A stretch of 64,000 nucleotides of DNA, taken from contig NZ_FMTL01000001.1 in NCBI RefSeq assembly GCF_900099645.1, positions 310,001 to 374,000 of the forward strand. The letters are read 5' to 3'. The notes under the pieces are model-generated. The model saw only the letters and a list, made by a program, of their open reading frames with translations. It was not told the DNA's origin and searched no databases. The number at the start of each line of letters is the position of its first letter. Positions within the stretch are counted from its first letter, which is position 1. This document shows positions 54,344 through 63,966 of the stretch, one piece after another. The position numbers and the translations under genes were made by a program. The DNA is from Pseudomonas peli (lineage in GTDB: Bacteria; Pseudomonadota; Gammaproteobacteria; Pseudomonadales; Pseudomonadaceae).

Positions 54344-56428
54344 TCAGAACGTATTAATCAGTGTATCGAACAGGCTGCGGGCAACTTGAATGATCTGCGC
54401 TGAGGCCTGGTAGTACTGCTCAAACTGAATCAATTTGGCCGCTTCTTCATCCAGATTGACGGCTGAAATCGAATCACGGTTATCGGTGGCCTGCTTGAGA
54501 ATGGCGCCAGTGGCTTCACCATCAACCCGCGCCTGACTGGTCAGGGTGCCCACCCGCTCCACCAGATCGCCGTAAGCATCAGTAAAGCTTGATCCAGTGG
54601 TTGCTGGAGCCAATGGGTTGATCCCAATGGTCGTGCGATTTTGCAGATCAATCAGCTTTAGGGCATTACGGTTATCAGACACCCCATTGGTGTTGAAGGA
54701 AACCGAAAAATTGTCGCCTCCTTGCGGCCGGCCACTGATGGCCACTTCATAGTCAAAGGGCACCGGGACGGGGGGCGGTCCAGCGGTAGCGGGCACGGTA
54801 ATCGTGATCTTGTTGTTCTGCCCCGGCACGATTACCCCGGTATCAATCACGTTGCCATTGATATCAACGACGTCATAGCCCTGGGTAGCAGCGCCACCGG
54901 CGCCCATGACAATACGCAGCGGCGGCGCATTGCGCAGGCTGGTTTCCAGGTTGGTTTGAGCCACTGGGTCATAGATGTCAATTTCAGTCAGCAGAGTGGG
55001 CTGGCTGATTACCCCCGCGCCGATATTGGCCGGGCTGGTTTGCGCTTTCAGCGGCGCGGCAAAGGCCAACTCTTCCGGCCGCTTCATATCAGCGCGGATA
55101 TCCTGTCCAGCATTGCGGGTGGGCATGATGCGGAAGCGGTTATCCGGCACATAGTCGGCGTTGCTAAAGAGGGGAACAGGAACTGGCAGAGTTCGGTCCA
55201 GAGGAATTCTTACAGAAAAACCATCGAAAACATCCGGAGGAACACTGTCCAAATCGCCGGTGAAGGTCGTGCCGTCTGACACACGACGGACGCTAAACTC
55301 ACCATTGACTCCAGTGAAGGTGACGTCATAGTCACTAGTTGTAAGCGCCGTGGTGTCCTCTATGAAGACTTCCAGATTCGCGTCCGGGTTACCGCCTACG
55401 TTATCGGGGCGTGCCAGGCTGCGCTGAGTGAGGATGGCCGGATCATTGAGGTCACGAAACAGGCCATTGCCAAACTGCCCATTGAGGTCAAGCCCCTGAC
55501 CCAGCTGGCGATTAACCTGATCGGTAACCGACAGTGCCAAACGCCCGACCGCGTTCAGCGTGGTGTCCAGCACATCTTCACGGTAGCGAATCAACCCACC
55601 CATCTCGCCGCCAGTAATCAGCGAAGTAATGCCCTGGCGTGAGCTGCCGCTGACAAACTGCACTTCACTGCGCAGTGGGTCAGACAACCCAGGGCTCACT
55701 TCCAGACGCGCAGCCGTACTGCCAACCACCAACGGCTGGCCGGAGCCTACGAATAGGTTGTAGCTGCTGTCATCCTGGGCCACCACCGTCACACCGATAA
55801 AGGTCGACAGCTTACGCACTGCCTCCTCGCGAGCATCGAGCAAATCGTTGGGCTGCTGTCCATTGGATGCGGCAATGGCAATGGCATCGTTGTAACCGGC
55901 AATCGAGGTGGCCAACTGGTTGACCTGATCAGTCACTGCCGAGAGTTGCTTGTTGATAAAGGCGTTCTGCTCGTACAAGCGGTCGTACACGGTATTAAAG
56001 CGCTTGGCCAAGCCCTCAGCTTCAGACAGCGCCAACTGCCGCGCCGGGATGTTAGCCGGGTCTTCAGCTGCGGTTTGCAGCGCGGCAAACACTTTCTGCA
56101 GCCCCGGATTGACGCCGGTGGTGCTGCCAGCCAGCAATGAGTCGAGCTGATTGATCTGCCCCAGGTAGCTCTGGGTATCGCTGTTGAGCGCCGTGCTGCT
56201 GCGTACCTGGGTATTGAGAAATTCGTTATAGATGCGCCGTACATCGACCAGCGTGGTGCCCGAGCCGATATAGCCGGCACCACTAAACTGCGGAATACGC
56301 GTGGCCTGGACAGTCTCCTGGCGCGAGAAACCCGGTGTGTTGACGTTGGTGATGTTGTGACCGGTGACCGCCAACGAGGTCTTGTTAGCGGCAAGACCGG
56401 ACAGGCCAATATTGAGTAAGTCAGCCAT
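54344..56428 (-). CDS. flgK: Hook-filament junction protein FlgK
   Basis: 694 residues, typical for Pseudomonas FlgK (HAP1). The N terminus has the axial-family motif DLLNIGLSGLAANKTSLAVT and NITNVNTPGFSRQ; the C terminus ends VNLDEEAAKLIQFEQYYQAS. FlgK links the hook to FlgL and is exported by the flagellar type III system with chaperone FlgN, which is not in the window. The gap from flgJ is six bases. Confidence 0.93.
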   Translation of the reverse strand: MADLLNIGLSGLAANKTSLAVTGHNITNVNTPGFSRQETVQATRIPQFSGAGYIGSGTTLVDVRRIYNEFLNTQVRSSTALNSDTQSYLGQINQLDSLLAGSTTGVNPGLQKVFAALQTAAEDPANIPARQLALSEAEGLAKRFNTVYDRLYEQNAFINKQLSAVTDQVNQLATSIAGYNDAIAIAASNGQQPNDLLDAREEAVRKLSTFIGVTVVAQDDSSYNLFVGSGQPLVVGSTAARLEVSPGLSDPLRSEVQFVSGSSRQGITSLITGGEMGGLIRYREDVLDTTLNAVGRLALSVTDQVNRQLGQGLDLNGQFGNGLFRDLNDPAILTQRSLARPDNVGGNPDANLEVFIEDTTALTTSDYDVTFTGVNGEFSVRRVSDGTTFTGDLDSVPPDVFDGFSVRIPLDRTLPVPVPLFSNADYVPDNRFRIMPTRNAGQDIRADMKRPEELAFAAPLKAQTSPANIGAGVISQPTLLTEIDIYDPVAQTNLETSLRNAPPLRIVMGAGGAATQGYDVVDINGNVIDTGVIVPGQNNKITITVPATAGPPPVPVPFDYEVAISGRPQGGDNFSVSFNTNGVSDNRNALKLIDLQNRTTIGINPLAPATTGSSFTDAYGDLVERVGTLTSQARVDGEATGAILKQATDNRDSISAVNLDEEAAKLIQFEQYYQASAQIIQVARSLFDTLINTF

Positions 56429-56434
56429 GGTTCA

Positions 56435-57607
56435 TCATCCGTTGGTGGACGGCGTACTGACGGCCGCGACTGTTTGATAGGTCTGCATTTGCCGCGCTAT
56501 CTGAGCAATCTTGCGGGCGTATTGCGGGTCCGTGGCGTAACCGGCTTTCTGCAGCTCTCGGGCGAACTGTTCAGGCTTGTCAGTGCTGGCCAGGGCTTTC
56601 TCGTAGCGGCCATTGCCCTGCAGGAAGCTCACAAAATCGTTAAAGCTGTGCTCGAAGGAGTCATAGGCGCGAAACGAAGCGGCTTCCTTGACGGCTTTGC
56701 CACCCTTGAATTCAGTGGTTAGCACCCTCGCCGAGTCGCCTTCCCAGGTGTTATGGGTCTTGATGCCAAACAGGTTGTGACTGCTGGTACCGTCCTGCTG
56801 ACGAATGATCGATTTGCCCCAACCGGTTTCCAGTGCGGCCTGAGCCACCAGGTAACGCGGATCGACGCCAATCTTCTCGGCGGCCTTCTCGGCCATCGGC
56901 AACATGGCAGCAATAAACTCATCCTTCGAACCGAACGCGGCTTTGCCCGGCGCCAGCGGTGGTTGAGCAATGCGCCGGCCGGTGATCGCATCCGTGCCGT
57001 TAAGCCCCAGCGCGGTATCGGCGGGGGCGGCAAAAGCCTTGGCCGGAATCCAGTCATTCTGTGCCAACGGCTGACCCTCGGCGGCCGTGGCCGAAGGCAC
57101 AATGCCCGCCAGCAGACGGTCCGTCAGCTTGCCCGGCAGAGACAGGCGCCGCTGGTTGATCAATGAGGTGTCGTCGCGCGCACTGTCGACCTTGGCCAGG
57201 GGCTTGCTGGGTGCGCTCGGCACCGGCTCATCCACCTGGGCAAACGGGTTAGGCCGGCTGCTCGCATCCTTGATCTTCGACATCTGCCGCACCAGCACAT
57301 CGGCAAGACCGATGCCGTTCTGGTGGTTGGACAGGGTCACCGACAGCTGTTGATCGTGCATATCCTGATAGGTTTTGCTCTCGCTGCTGTTCATGAAGTT
57401 GCCTTCACCGAACACTTCGTTGGCCGAACGCATGGCCTTGAGCATTTCATTAAGAAACAGCGACTCGAACTCCTGAGCCACTTTCTTGATGTTTTTTTCG
57501 CTGTCACCGCCAACCTTGAATTGGTTGAGGCGATTGAGATCGTTATAGGCACCACTGTCGACAGTGCTGGTGCCGCCGAGCAAACCGGCTGAAAGGCGAG
57601 AGTCCAT
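56435..57607 (-). CDS. flgJ: Rod-capping peptidoglycan hydrolase FlgJ
   Basis: 390 residues in two domains. The N-terminal rod cap domain (about 1-110; VAQEFESLFLNEMLKAMR) is joined by a Pro/Ala-rich linker to a glucosaminidase-type hydrolase domain (about 230-375) with catalytic E260 (AQAALETGWGKS). It caps the growing rod in the periplasm and cuts peptidoglycan to let it through. GGGAG precedes the ATG. It is coupled with flgI, 13 bases upstream. Confidence 0.93.
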   Translation of the reverse strand: MDSRLSAGLLGGTSTVDSGAYNDLNRLNQFKVGGDSEKNIKKVAQEFESLFLNEMLKAMRSANEVFGEGNFMNSSESKTYQDMHDQQLSVTLSNHQNGIGLADVLVRQMSKIKDASSRPNPFAQVDEPVPSAPSKPLAKVDSARDDTSLINQRRLSLPGKLTDRLLAGIVPSATAAEGQPLAQNDWIPAKAFAAPADTALGLNGTDAITGRRIAQPPLAPGKAAFGSKDEFIAAMLPMAEKAAEKIGVDPRYLVAQAALETGWGKSIIRQQDGTSSHNLFGIKTHNTWEGDSARVLTTEFKGGKAVKEAASFRAYDSFEHSFNDFVSFLQGNGRYEKALASTDKPEQFARELQKAGYATDPQYARKIAQIARQMQTYQTVAAVSTPSTNG

Positions 57608-57620
57608 AGCGTGCGCTCCC

Positions 57621-58724
57621 TTAAATCACGATCAGATCAGCCTGCAGAGCGCCGGCTTGTTTCAGCGCCTCCAGGATGGCCATTAGGTCGGAAGGCGAAG
57701 CGCCCACCTGATTCACCGCACGGACGATTTCATCCAGCGTGGTCCCCGGGCCGAACTTGAACATCGGTTTGGCTTCTTCTTCGGCATTCACCTTCGACCG
57801 CGGCACGACCGCCGTCTGGCCGCCCGACAAGGCATCAGGCTGACTGACAATCGGGTCTTCGGTAATGGTCACAGTCAGGCTGCCATGAGTCACAGCAGCA
57901 GGTTGTACGCGCACGTTCTGGCCAATCACGATGGTGCCGGTACGCGAATTGATGATGACTTTGGCCACGGCCTGGCCGATTTCAACTTCGAGGTTTTCCA
58001 GAATCGACAGGTAGTCCACCCGCTGACCCGGATCAAGTGGCGCACTGACGCGAATCGAGCCGCCATCCACTGCCTGCGCCACACCTGGGCCCAGCAGTTC
58101 ATTGATGTGATCAACAATATTCTTGGCAGTGGTGAAATCCGGACGGTTGAGGTTGAGGGTCAGGGTGTTGCCCTGATCGAAACCGCTAGGCACCGGGCGC
58201 TCGACCGTTGCCCCACCGGGAATGCGCCCCGCTGACGGTACGTTGACGGTAATCCGCGAACCATCGCCGCCTTCGGCGTCGAACCCACCGACCACCAGAT
58301 TGCCCTGAGCAATGGCGTAAACGTTGCCGTCGATACCCTTCAGCGGCGTCATCAACAGGCTGCCGCCACGCAGGCTTTTGGCGTTACCGATGGAGGACAC
58401 GGTGATGTCGATGGTCTGCCCGGGCTTGGCGAACGCCGGCAGGTCAGCATGGATCGACACTGCAGCCACGTTCTTCAACTGCACGTTGCCACCTTGCGGC
58501 ACCTTGATACCGAACTGCGCCATCATGTTGTTGAAGGTCTGTACCGTGAACGGCGTCTGGGTGGTCTGGTCGCCGCTGCCATTAAGACCGACCACCAGGC
58601 CGTAGCCGATCAGTTGGTTAGAACGCACGCCCTGGATGCTGGCCAGATCTTTCAAGCGCTCGGCCTGCGCCAGCGACGCCATCAGCATGGCCGCAATCAC
58701 CACTAGGTATTTAGGAAGCGTCAT
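57621..58724 (-). CDS. flgI: Flagellar P-ring protein FlgI
   Basis: 367 residues including a Sec signal peptide ([21 protein letters not shown]). Family motifs include [33 protein letters not shown] and the conserved C-terminal [20 protein letters not shown]. It forms the P ring in the peptidoglycan layer around the rod. ATG 58724 is chosen because GAGG sits nine bases upstream and the length matches P. aeruginosa FlgI; starts at 58733 or 58748 are possible. It overlaps the flgH stop region only if an upstream start is used. Confidence 0.94.
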   Translation of the reverse strand: MTLPKYLVVIAAMLMASLAQAERLKDLASIQGVRSNQLIGYGLVVGLNGSGDQTTQTPFTVQTFNNMMAQFGIKVPQGGNVQLKNVAAVSIHADLPAFAKPGQTIDITVSSIGNAKSLRGGSLLMTPLKGIDGNVYAIAQGNLVVGGFDAEGGDGSRITVNVPSAGRIPGGATVERPVPSGFDQGNTLTLNLNRPDFTTAKNIVDHINELLGPGVAQAVDGGSIRVSAPLDPGQRVDYLSILENLEVEIGQAVAKVIINSRTGTIVIGQNVRVQPAAVTHGSLTVTITEDPIVSQPDALSGGQTAVVPRSKVNAEEEAKPMFKFGPGTTLDEIVRAVNQVGASPSDLMAILEALKQAGALQADLIVI

Positions 58725-58735
58725 GGTGGCCATCC

Positions 58736-59455
58736 TCAGAACGGCCACATTGGGCTAATAAAGAAACGACTCATCCAACCCGGCTGGCTGGCATCAGCGA
58801 AGGCGCCAGTGCCAGAGTAGGTGATGCGTGCATCGGCAATACGGGTCGAGGACACGGTGTTGTCAGTGGCGATATCATCCGCGCGCACCAGGCCGGCAAT
58901 CCGCACCAGTTCATCGCCGGTATTGAGGGTCATCCACTTTTCACCGCGTACCAGTAACACGCCGTTAGGCATCACTTCGGCCACCGACACGGTAATCGAG
59001 CCGGTAAGGCTATTACTTTGCCCGGCAGCACCAGAACCATCCGCCGAGCGCGTGGCATCGAAGCTGGCATCCAGGCCTAGGGTGTCATTGGTCATGCCCA
59101 AAGCACTAAGGCCTGCCAGTGGATTTTTCGGTGCCACAGTCATACCGAACAGGTTAGGCACGCCGATATTGGCGGAGCTGTCTTTACTGATCTGGCTGTT
59201 GCTGTTCTTGCTGGCCTGGGTGCGCTCATTCAGGGTGATGGTGATGATGTCACCCACGCGGTAAGCCTTGCGATCACCGAACAGACCATTCTCAAAACCG
59301 GCCTGATAGATCGAGCCGTTGTTCTGCGCAGCCGGCAGCGGTGTACGTGGCATCACAGGCGCGTAATAGGGATCATCCGGCTTAGGCGCGGGAGCCATGC
59401 AGCCGCTCAAAGCCAAAGGGCCAAGCAGTGCACTTATGATTGTCAGCCGGTTCAT
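58736..59455 (-). CDS. flgH: Flagellar L-ring lipoprotein FlgH
   Basis: 239 residues. A lipoprotein signal with lipobox LSGC places the acylated cysteine at C19. Conserved FlgH segments are [38 protein letters not shown] and the C-terminal [20 protein letters not shown]. It forms the outer-membrane L ring. GAGG precedes the start. The 121-base gap from flgG shows no promoter that I can support. Confidence 0.94.
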   Translation of the reverse strand: MNRLTIISALLGPLALSGCMAPAPKPDDPYYAPVMPRTPLPAAQNNGSIYQAGFENGLFGDRKAYRVGDIITITLNERTQASKNSNSQISKDSSANIGVPNLFGMTVAPKNPLAGLSALGMTNDTLGLDASFDATRSADGSGAAGQSNSLTGSITVSVAEVMPNGVLLVRGEKWMTLNTGDELVRIAGLVRADDIATDNTVSSTRIADARITYSGTGAFADASQPGWMSRFFISPMWPF

Positions 59456-59576
59456 ATCTACTACCTCATGCGTTGCCTGGGGTGGTGCGCAACCTGAGCC
59501 ACCAGTACCCGTTCAAGCGATTCCTTGCCATATCCAAAGCCGAGCCCGTCGCTGAGCGACTAACCCGCCTTACCTA

Positions 59577-60362
59577 TCAGAGATTCTGCGAAATAAAGCC
59601 AAGCATCTGGTCAGCGGTGGAAATGACCTTGGAGTTCATTTCATACGCACGCTGCGTGGTGATCATGTTCACCAACTCTTCAACCACGCTGACGTTGGAG
59701 TTTTCCAGAGTGTTCTGCAGCGTGGTGCCCAGGCCGTTCAGGCCCGGTGTACCGACTTGCGGCGCGCCGCTGGAAGCTGTTTCCAGAAACAGGTTGTTGC
59801 CGATGGCTTCCAGCCCCGCCGGGTTGATGAAATCTGCGGTCTGCAGGTTGCCAACGATCTGTGGCTGCGGGTTACCGGCAGTGGTGACTGACACAGTGCC
59901 GTCCTCACCCACGGTAAATGTGCGCACCTCGTTCGGCAGCACAATGGCAGGCTCCAAGGCATAACCGTTGGACGTCACCACCTGGCCATCGGAGTTCAGG
60001 TGAAAGCTACCGTCGCGGCTATAGGACACCGTGCCGTCCGGCAGCAGCACCTGGAAGAACCCCCGGCCATTGATCGCCATATCCAGTGGCTGCTCAGTGG
60101 TTTGCAGGCTACCGGCGGTGAAGATCTTTTGCGTGCCGACCACCCGTACACCCGTACCCAGCTGCAGACCGGACGGCAGTTGGCTGTCCTGACTGGATTG
60201 GCCACCCGGCTGACGACGAATCTGGTACAGCAGGTCCTCGAACTCGGCGCGATCACGTTTGAAGCCCGTGGTCGAAACGTTGGCCAGGTTGTTGGAAATA
60301 GTGGTCAGGTTCATGTCCTGGGCGGACAGACCGGTCTTGCTGACCCACAGTGCCGGAAGCAT
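59577..60362 (-). CDS. flgG: Distal rod protein FlgG
   Basis: 261 residues, the usual FlgG length. N terminus MLPALWVSKTGLSAQDMNLT, LANVSTTGFKRDRAEF, and C-terminal LVNMITTQRAYEMNSKVIST are the rod/hook family signatures. It forms the distal rod beyond FlgF and inside the L and P rings. GAGGAG lies ahead of the ATG. Confidence 0.95.
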   Translation of the reverse strand: MLPALWVSKTGLSAQDMNLTTISNNLANVSTTGFKRDRAEFEDLLYQIRRQPGGQSSQDSQLPSGLQLGTGVRVVGTQKIFTAGSLQTTEQPLDMAINGRGFFQVLLPDGTVSYSRDGSFHLNSDGQVVTSNGYALEPAIVLPNEVRTFTVGEDGTVSVTTAGNPQPQIVGNLQTADFINPAGLEAIGNNLFLETASSGAPQVGTPGLNGLGTTLQNTLENSNVSVVEELVNMITTQRAYEMNSKVISTADQMLGFISQNL

Positions 60363-60408
60363 ATCGACTCTCCTCGGGCGCCGTTTTAACGGCGCCGCGT
60401 GCTGATAA

Positions 60409-61149
60409 TTAGGTCATCTGCAAGACGCGCGCCATGGCCGACGAATTGTCTTCGGCGGTGCGCATCATCTTCACTTGCAATTCGAATTGGCGTGACAACG
60501 AGAGAATTGCTGTCATCTCTTCCACAGCATTGACGTTGCTTGACTCGAGAAATCCCGAGGTGATTTCCGTAGTGGCGTCCGCCAACACGGGGCCTTGGCC
60601 CTTGAAGCGGATGAGGCCGTCAGTGCCCTTCTCCATCTGCTTGAGGTCTGGGTTAACCAGTTTCAGACGGTCCACCTCGGCCAACACATTGGGCGCCTCA
60701 CCCAAGGCACGAATGCTGATGGTGCCGTCCTTGCCGATTTCGATTTTCTGCTCTGGCGGCACCGCAATCGGCCCGGCGTTGCCCATCACCGGCAAGCCAT
60801 TGCCGGTACGCAACACGCCCAAGGCATCGACATTAAGGCTGGCGGTGCGCACGTAGGCTTCGCTGCCGTCAGGGGCCTGTACTGCCAACCAACCCTTACC
60901 ACCTACGGCCACATCCAGATCGCGACCGGTTTCCTGCAAAGAGCCTGGAGTGAAGTCAGTACCCGGACGTTCGCTCATGGCGTAAACCCGCGACGGATAA
61001 CTGTCACCAAAGATCGGCATGGAACGCGCCTGCTCAAAATCCCGGCGGAAACCATTGGTGGTGATGTTCGCCAGGTTGTTGGCGTGGGCACGCTGGGCCA
61101 GGGTGTTGTTGTGGGCACCAGTCATGGAAACGTACAGCATCTTGTCCAT
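60409..61149 (-). CDS. flgF: Proximal rod protein FlgF
   Basis: 246 residues of the rod family: MDKMLYVSMTGAHNNTLAQR, NLANITTNGFRRDFEQARSM, and the C-terminal MTAILSLSRQFELQVKMM. First gene of a flgFGHIJKL transcription unit in this strain: a terminator separates it from flgE and a sigma-54 element lies about 50-65 bases upstream of its ATG. GGAG precedes the start. Confidence 0.94.
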   Translation of the reverse strand: MDKMLYVSMTGAHNNTLAQRAHANNLANITTNGFRRDFEQARSMPIFGDSYPSRVYAMSERPGTDFTPGSLQETGRDLDVAVGGKGWLAVQAPDGSEAYVRTASLNVDALGVLRTGNGLPVMGNAGPIAVPPEQKIEIGKDGTISIRALGEAPNVLAEVDRLKLVNPDLKQMEKGTDGLIRFKGQGPVLADATTEITSGFLESSNVNAVEEMTAILSLSRQFELQVKMMRTAEDNSSAMARVLQMT

Positions 61150-61199
61150 GGTTATTCTCCGAGTGGGCTTGCCGCCCCGCTGCTCTATGCAAGTTTTAA

Positions 61200-61216
61200 A
61201 GCAATGGTTGTGCCAG
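61200..61216 (-). promoter_or_regulatory. Sigma-54 (RpoN) promoter of flgFGHIJKL
   Basis: Minus strand TGGCACAACCATTGCTTT: TGGCAC, five bases, TTGCT, a full match to the RpoN consensus core, about 52 bases before flgF. It lies between the flgE terminator and flgF. FleR is the expected activator of this operon. Confidence 0.85.
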
Positions 61217-61269
61217 CACTCGAAAAATAAATATAAGAACTTGATTTATATGTAATTTATAAAATAAAA

Positions 61270-61289
61270 AAGGCTCCAAAAGGAGCCTT
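61270..61289 (-). terminator. Rho-independent terminator of flgBCDE
   Basis: On the minus strand AAGGCTCC-TTTT-GGAGCCTT is followed by a T-rich run (TTTTTATTTTAT). It lies 66 bases after the flgE stop and just before the flgF promoter. Confidence 0.9.
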
Positions 61290-61355
61290 CTAAATGCCAG
61301 CGCGGCGTACTTTTGCCGCCCGCGACAGGCACGCGCCTGCCGCAGGCAACACCTA

Positions 61356-62759
61356 TCAACGCAGGTTGATAATGGTCTGGGTCACCGCACTTTCGGTCTC
61401 AATGGTCTTGGCATTGGCCTGGTAGTTGCGCTGCGCCACGATCAAGTTGACCAACTGATCCGATAGCTCGACGTTGGAGTCCTCCAAGGCACCGGACTGC
61501 AGAGCACCCAGGGTGCCGCTGCGCGGGGTTCCGCGTACCGGCTCACCCGACTCGAAGGACTGCACCCAGGCAGTTTTGCCCACCGGCGTCAGGCCTTGCA
61601 CGTTGGCAAAGTTGGCCAAAATCACCTGCCCCTGCACCTTTGACTGGCCGTTGGTGTAGCGCGCGAAGATCACCCCGGTGTCGTCAATCTCCAGGCCGGC
61701 CAGCTGGCCAGTGGTGTAACCGTCCTGGCTAACACTATTGACCGCAAAACTACTTGCATACTGAGTTGAACCACGCATGTCAAAAGTAAATCCCGCAGCC
61801 GCACTATTCGCTCCGTTGGGAACGAGATTGCCACTAACCGGGTCGCGCTCAGCCGGAACCCAGTCTGCCGAATTAAATGGGATGACGCCGTTAACAGTAG
61901 CCCCAGGAATAGGAGGAGCATCAAGTAAAGGATTTGGAGGCACGCTAGCAAGCGGCGTAAAAGCTGCAGGTGTAGCGGGAGGACCAGCCGAGAAAACAGA
62001 CAATTGCCCAGCAGCATCGAAATTTAGGTCGTAACTAAACGGCTGAGTACTTGAAGGGTTACGAGGATTAACCCCATCGATCAGAATATGCATCGTCCAA
62101 CTATTGTTTGCAGGAGCCGCATCTTTGACAAAATATTGCGTCATTACATGAGAATTACCCTGAGTGTCATAGATGTTGGTCGACGTTGACGAGTTGTAAG
62201 ACAAAGGATCGGCAGGATCAAAAGTAGGGGCAGCCATAGGACCCGCATTGGTAGGCCGCACATTGTTCGAATTCACGTTGAACGTTTGTAAGACACTCTC
62301 GGTTGCACGCGGCTCCTGACTGGCCGTTTCAATGCGCAGATCACTGACCACACCATTTTGCAGGTTGCCAGCGGCGTCAACGGTATAGCCCTGCAGCCGA
62401 TAGCCAAAGTTATTCACCATAAAGCCATCGCGGTCTGTACCGAAGTAACCTGCGCGGGTATAGCTGACCTCGCCGTTGTTGCTGGTCTGAAAGAAGCCAT
62501 TGCCATTGATCGCCAGGTCCAGGGCATTCTGCGTGTAATTGATGTTGCCCTGATTGAACAGCTGCGACACATCCGCCAACAACACGCCACTGCCCTGCGG
62601 GTTCGAACCAGAACCCAATACGGACGCTGCATACACATCGGCAAACTCGGCACGTGACTGCTTGAAACCCGCAGTACCGGCGTTGGCGATGTTGTTGCCG
62701 GTCACGTTGAGGTCGCTGGTGGCGGCACGCAGACCGCTCAGACCGATATTGAAACCCAT
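61356..62759 (-). CDS. flgE: Flagellar hook protein FlgE
   Basis: 467 residues. Conserved ends of the axial family: MGFNIGLSGLRAATSDLNVT, NNIANAGTAGFKQSRAEF, and LSDQLVNLIVAQRNYQANAK at the C terminus. The middle (about residues 150-340) is Pro-, Asn- and Ser-rich, visibly more AT-rich in codon use than its flanks, and would form the exposed hook domains. It assembles beneath the FlgD cap. AAAGGAG precedes the ATG. Confidence 0.94.
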   Translation of the reverse strand: MGFNIGLSGLRAATSDLNVTGNNIANAGTAGFKQSRAEFADVYAASVLGSGSNPQGSGVLLADVSQLFNQGNINYTQNALDLAINGNGFFQTSNNGEVSYTRAGYFGTDRDGFMVNNFGYRLQGYTVDAAGNLQNGVVSDLRIETASQEPRATESVLQTFNVNSNNVRPTNAGPMAAPTFDPADPLSYNSSTSTNIYDTQGNSHVMTQYFVKDAAPANNSWTMHILIDGVNPRNPSSTQPFSYDLNFDAAGQLSVFSAGPPATPAAFTPLASVPPNPLLDAPPIPGATVNGVIPFNSADWVPAERDPVSGNLVPNGANSAAAGFTFDMRGSTQYASSFAVNSVSQDGYTTGQLAGLEIDDTGVIFARYTNGQSKVQGQVILANFANVQGLTPVGKTAWVQSFESGEPVRGTPRSGTLGALQSGALEDSNVELSDQLVNLIVAQRNYQANAKTIETESAVTQTIINLR

Positions 62760-62813
62760 AGAAGACTCCTTTGCCGGACAGCCGGCGGCTATAACCTGGC
62801 TAAAACCTGTTAG

Positions 62814-63482
62814 TTACTGACCGATCACCTGGACTTGCGACATTGGCACGCTGCCGAGCCCAGCCAGGTTCAACATCAACTCTTTGCCGCCCAGGGTCAC
62901 ACTGTCGACGTTAGCCGGCAGCATGGTGTAAAGCCCCTTAGTGCCGTCGGCGTAGGTAGCCTGCGCCTCGAACTTGTATGTGCCAGGCGGCAACAGATTG
63001 CCGCTGGCATCCTTGCCGTCCCAGATAAAGCTGACATTACCGGCCGCCTGCTCACCCAAGTTCACACGCCCGACAGCGGCACCGGCCTTGTCGTAAATGT
63101 TGACGTAGACATTGCTGCTGCTCGCCGGCAGCACCAGGCTGGCTTTAAAGCTCTCGCTGGTATCAACCACGGCTTTTTCGCTTGGGATAATCACCTTGCG
63201 CCCCACCAGCGAAGAGGCCTGCAGCGCCTGGGAAGACTGATACCCCGTGAGTAGCGAACCCATGCTGGTATTGAGTTTTTCAATACCCTCCACCTGACTG
63301 AATTGCGCCAGCTGGGCGATAAACTCGCCGTTGCCTTGCGGCTCCAGCGGGTTCTGGTTATTCAACTGGGCCACCAGCAAGTTAAGAAACTCGTTTTTGC
63401 CCAGGTCTTTGTTCGTCTTGGTTTCGCTCTTGATCTGGTATTGATCCAGTGCCGAACCAGTCACATCGCCAACAGTACTCAT
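62814..63482 (-). CDS. flgD: Hook-capping scaffold protein FlgD
   Basis: 222 residues: the secretion-competent N-terminal part with LGKNEFLNLLVAQLNNQNPL and QFSQVEGIEKLN, and a C-terminal FlgD Ig/tudor-like region (VSFIWDGKDASGNLLPPGTY). FlgD caps the growing hook and is replaced by FlgK. GGAG precedes ATG 63482. It lies in the flgB-C-D-E order. Confidence 0.94.
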   Translation of the reverse strand: MSTVGDVTGSALDQYQIKSETKTNKDLGKNEFLNLLVAQLNNQNPLEPQGNGEFIAQLAQFSQVEGIEKLNTSMGSLLTGYQSSQALQASSLVGRKVIIPSEKAVVDTSESFKASLVLPASSSNVYVNIYDKAGAAVGRVNLGEQAAGNVSFIWDGKDASGNLLPPGTYKFEAQATYADGTKGLYTMLPANVDSVTLGGKELMLNLAGLGSVPMSQVQVIGQ

Positions 63483-63507
63483 CGGTCTGCGCTCCTTATC
63501 CGCTGGC

Positions 63508-63951
63508 TTACTGACCCAGGGTCAATACGCGCTGCATCATCTGCTTGGCGGTATTCATCATTTCGGTATTGGTCTGGAATGCCCGGCTGGCAGAGATCAT
63601 GTCAGCCATCTCCTCCACCACATTGACGTTGGGGTAGTACACATAACCGCCGGCATCGGCCGCCGGATGATTCGGCTCATAGCGCGGCATCAGGCTGCTT
63701 TGATCTTCGACCACACCCAGCACCTGCACGCCTACGCCAGCTTCATCCTGCTCGGCAAACAGCGAGCCACGGTCGCCGTTCTGCGCGGACTGGAACATGG
63801 TGGCGAATACCGGATGGCGCGCGCGGTAGGTTTGATCAATGCTTGAAGAAACCGATTCAGCGTTGGCGATGTTGCTGGCGATGGTATTCAGGCGAGTGCT
63901 CTGAGCGCTCATACCGGTTCCGGCAATGTTGAACACACTGGCTAGTGACAT
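63508..63951 (-). CDS. flgC: Proximal rod protein FlgC
   Basis: 147 residues with MSLASVFNIAGTGMSAQSTR, NTIASNIANAESVSSSID and the C-terminal VEEMADMISASRAFQTNTE of the rod family. It assembles with FlgB and FlgF in the proximal rod. GGAG lies ten bases before the ATG, overlapping the end of flgB. Confidence 0.94.
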   Translation of the reverse strand: MSLASVFNIAGTGMSAQSTRLNTIASNIANAESVSSSIDQTYRARHPVFATMFQSAQNGDRGSLFAEQDEAGVGVQVLGVVEDQSSLMPRYEPNHPAADAGGYVYYPNVNVVEEMADMISASRAFQTNTEMMNTAKQMMQRVLTLGQ

Positions 63952-63966
63952 GGCATCAGGCTCCTG

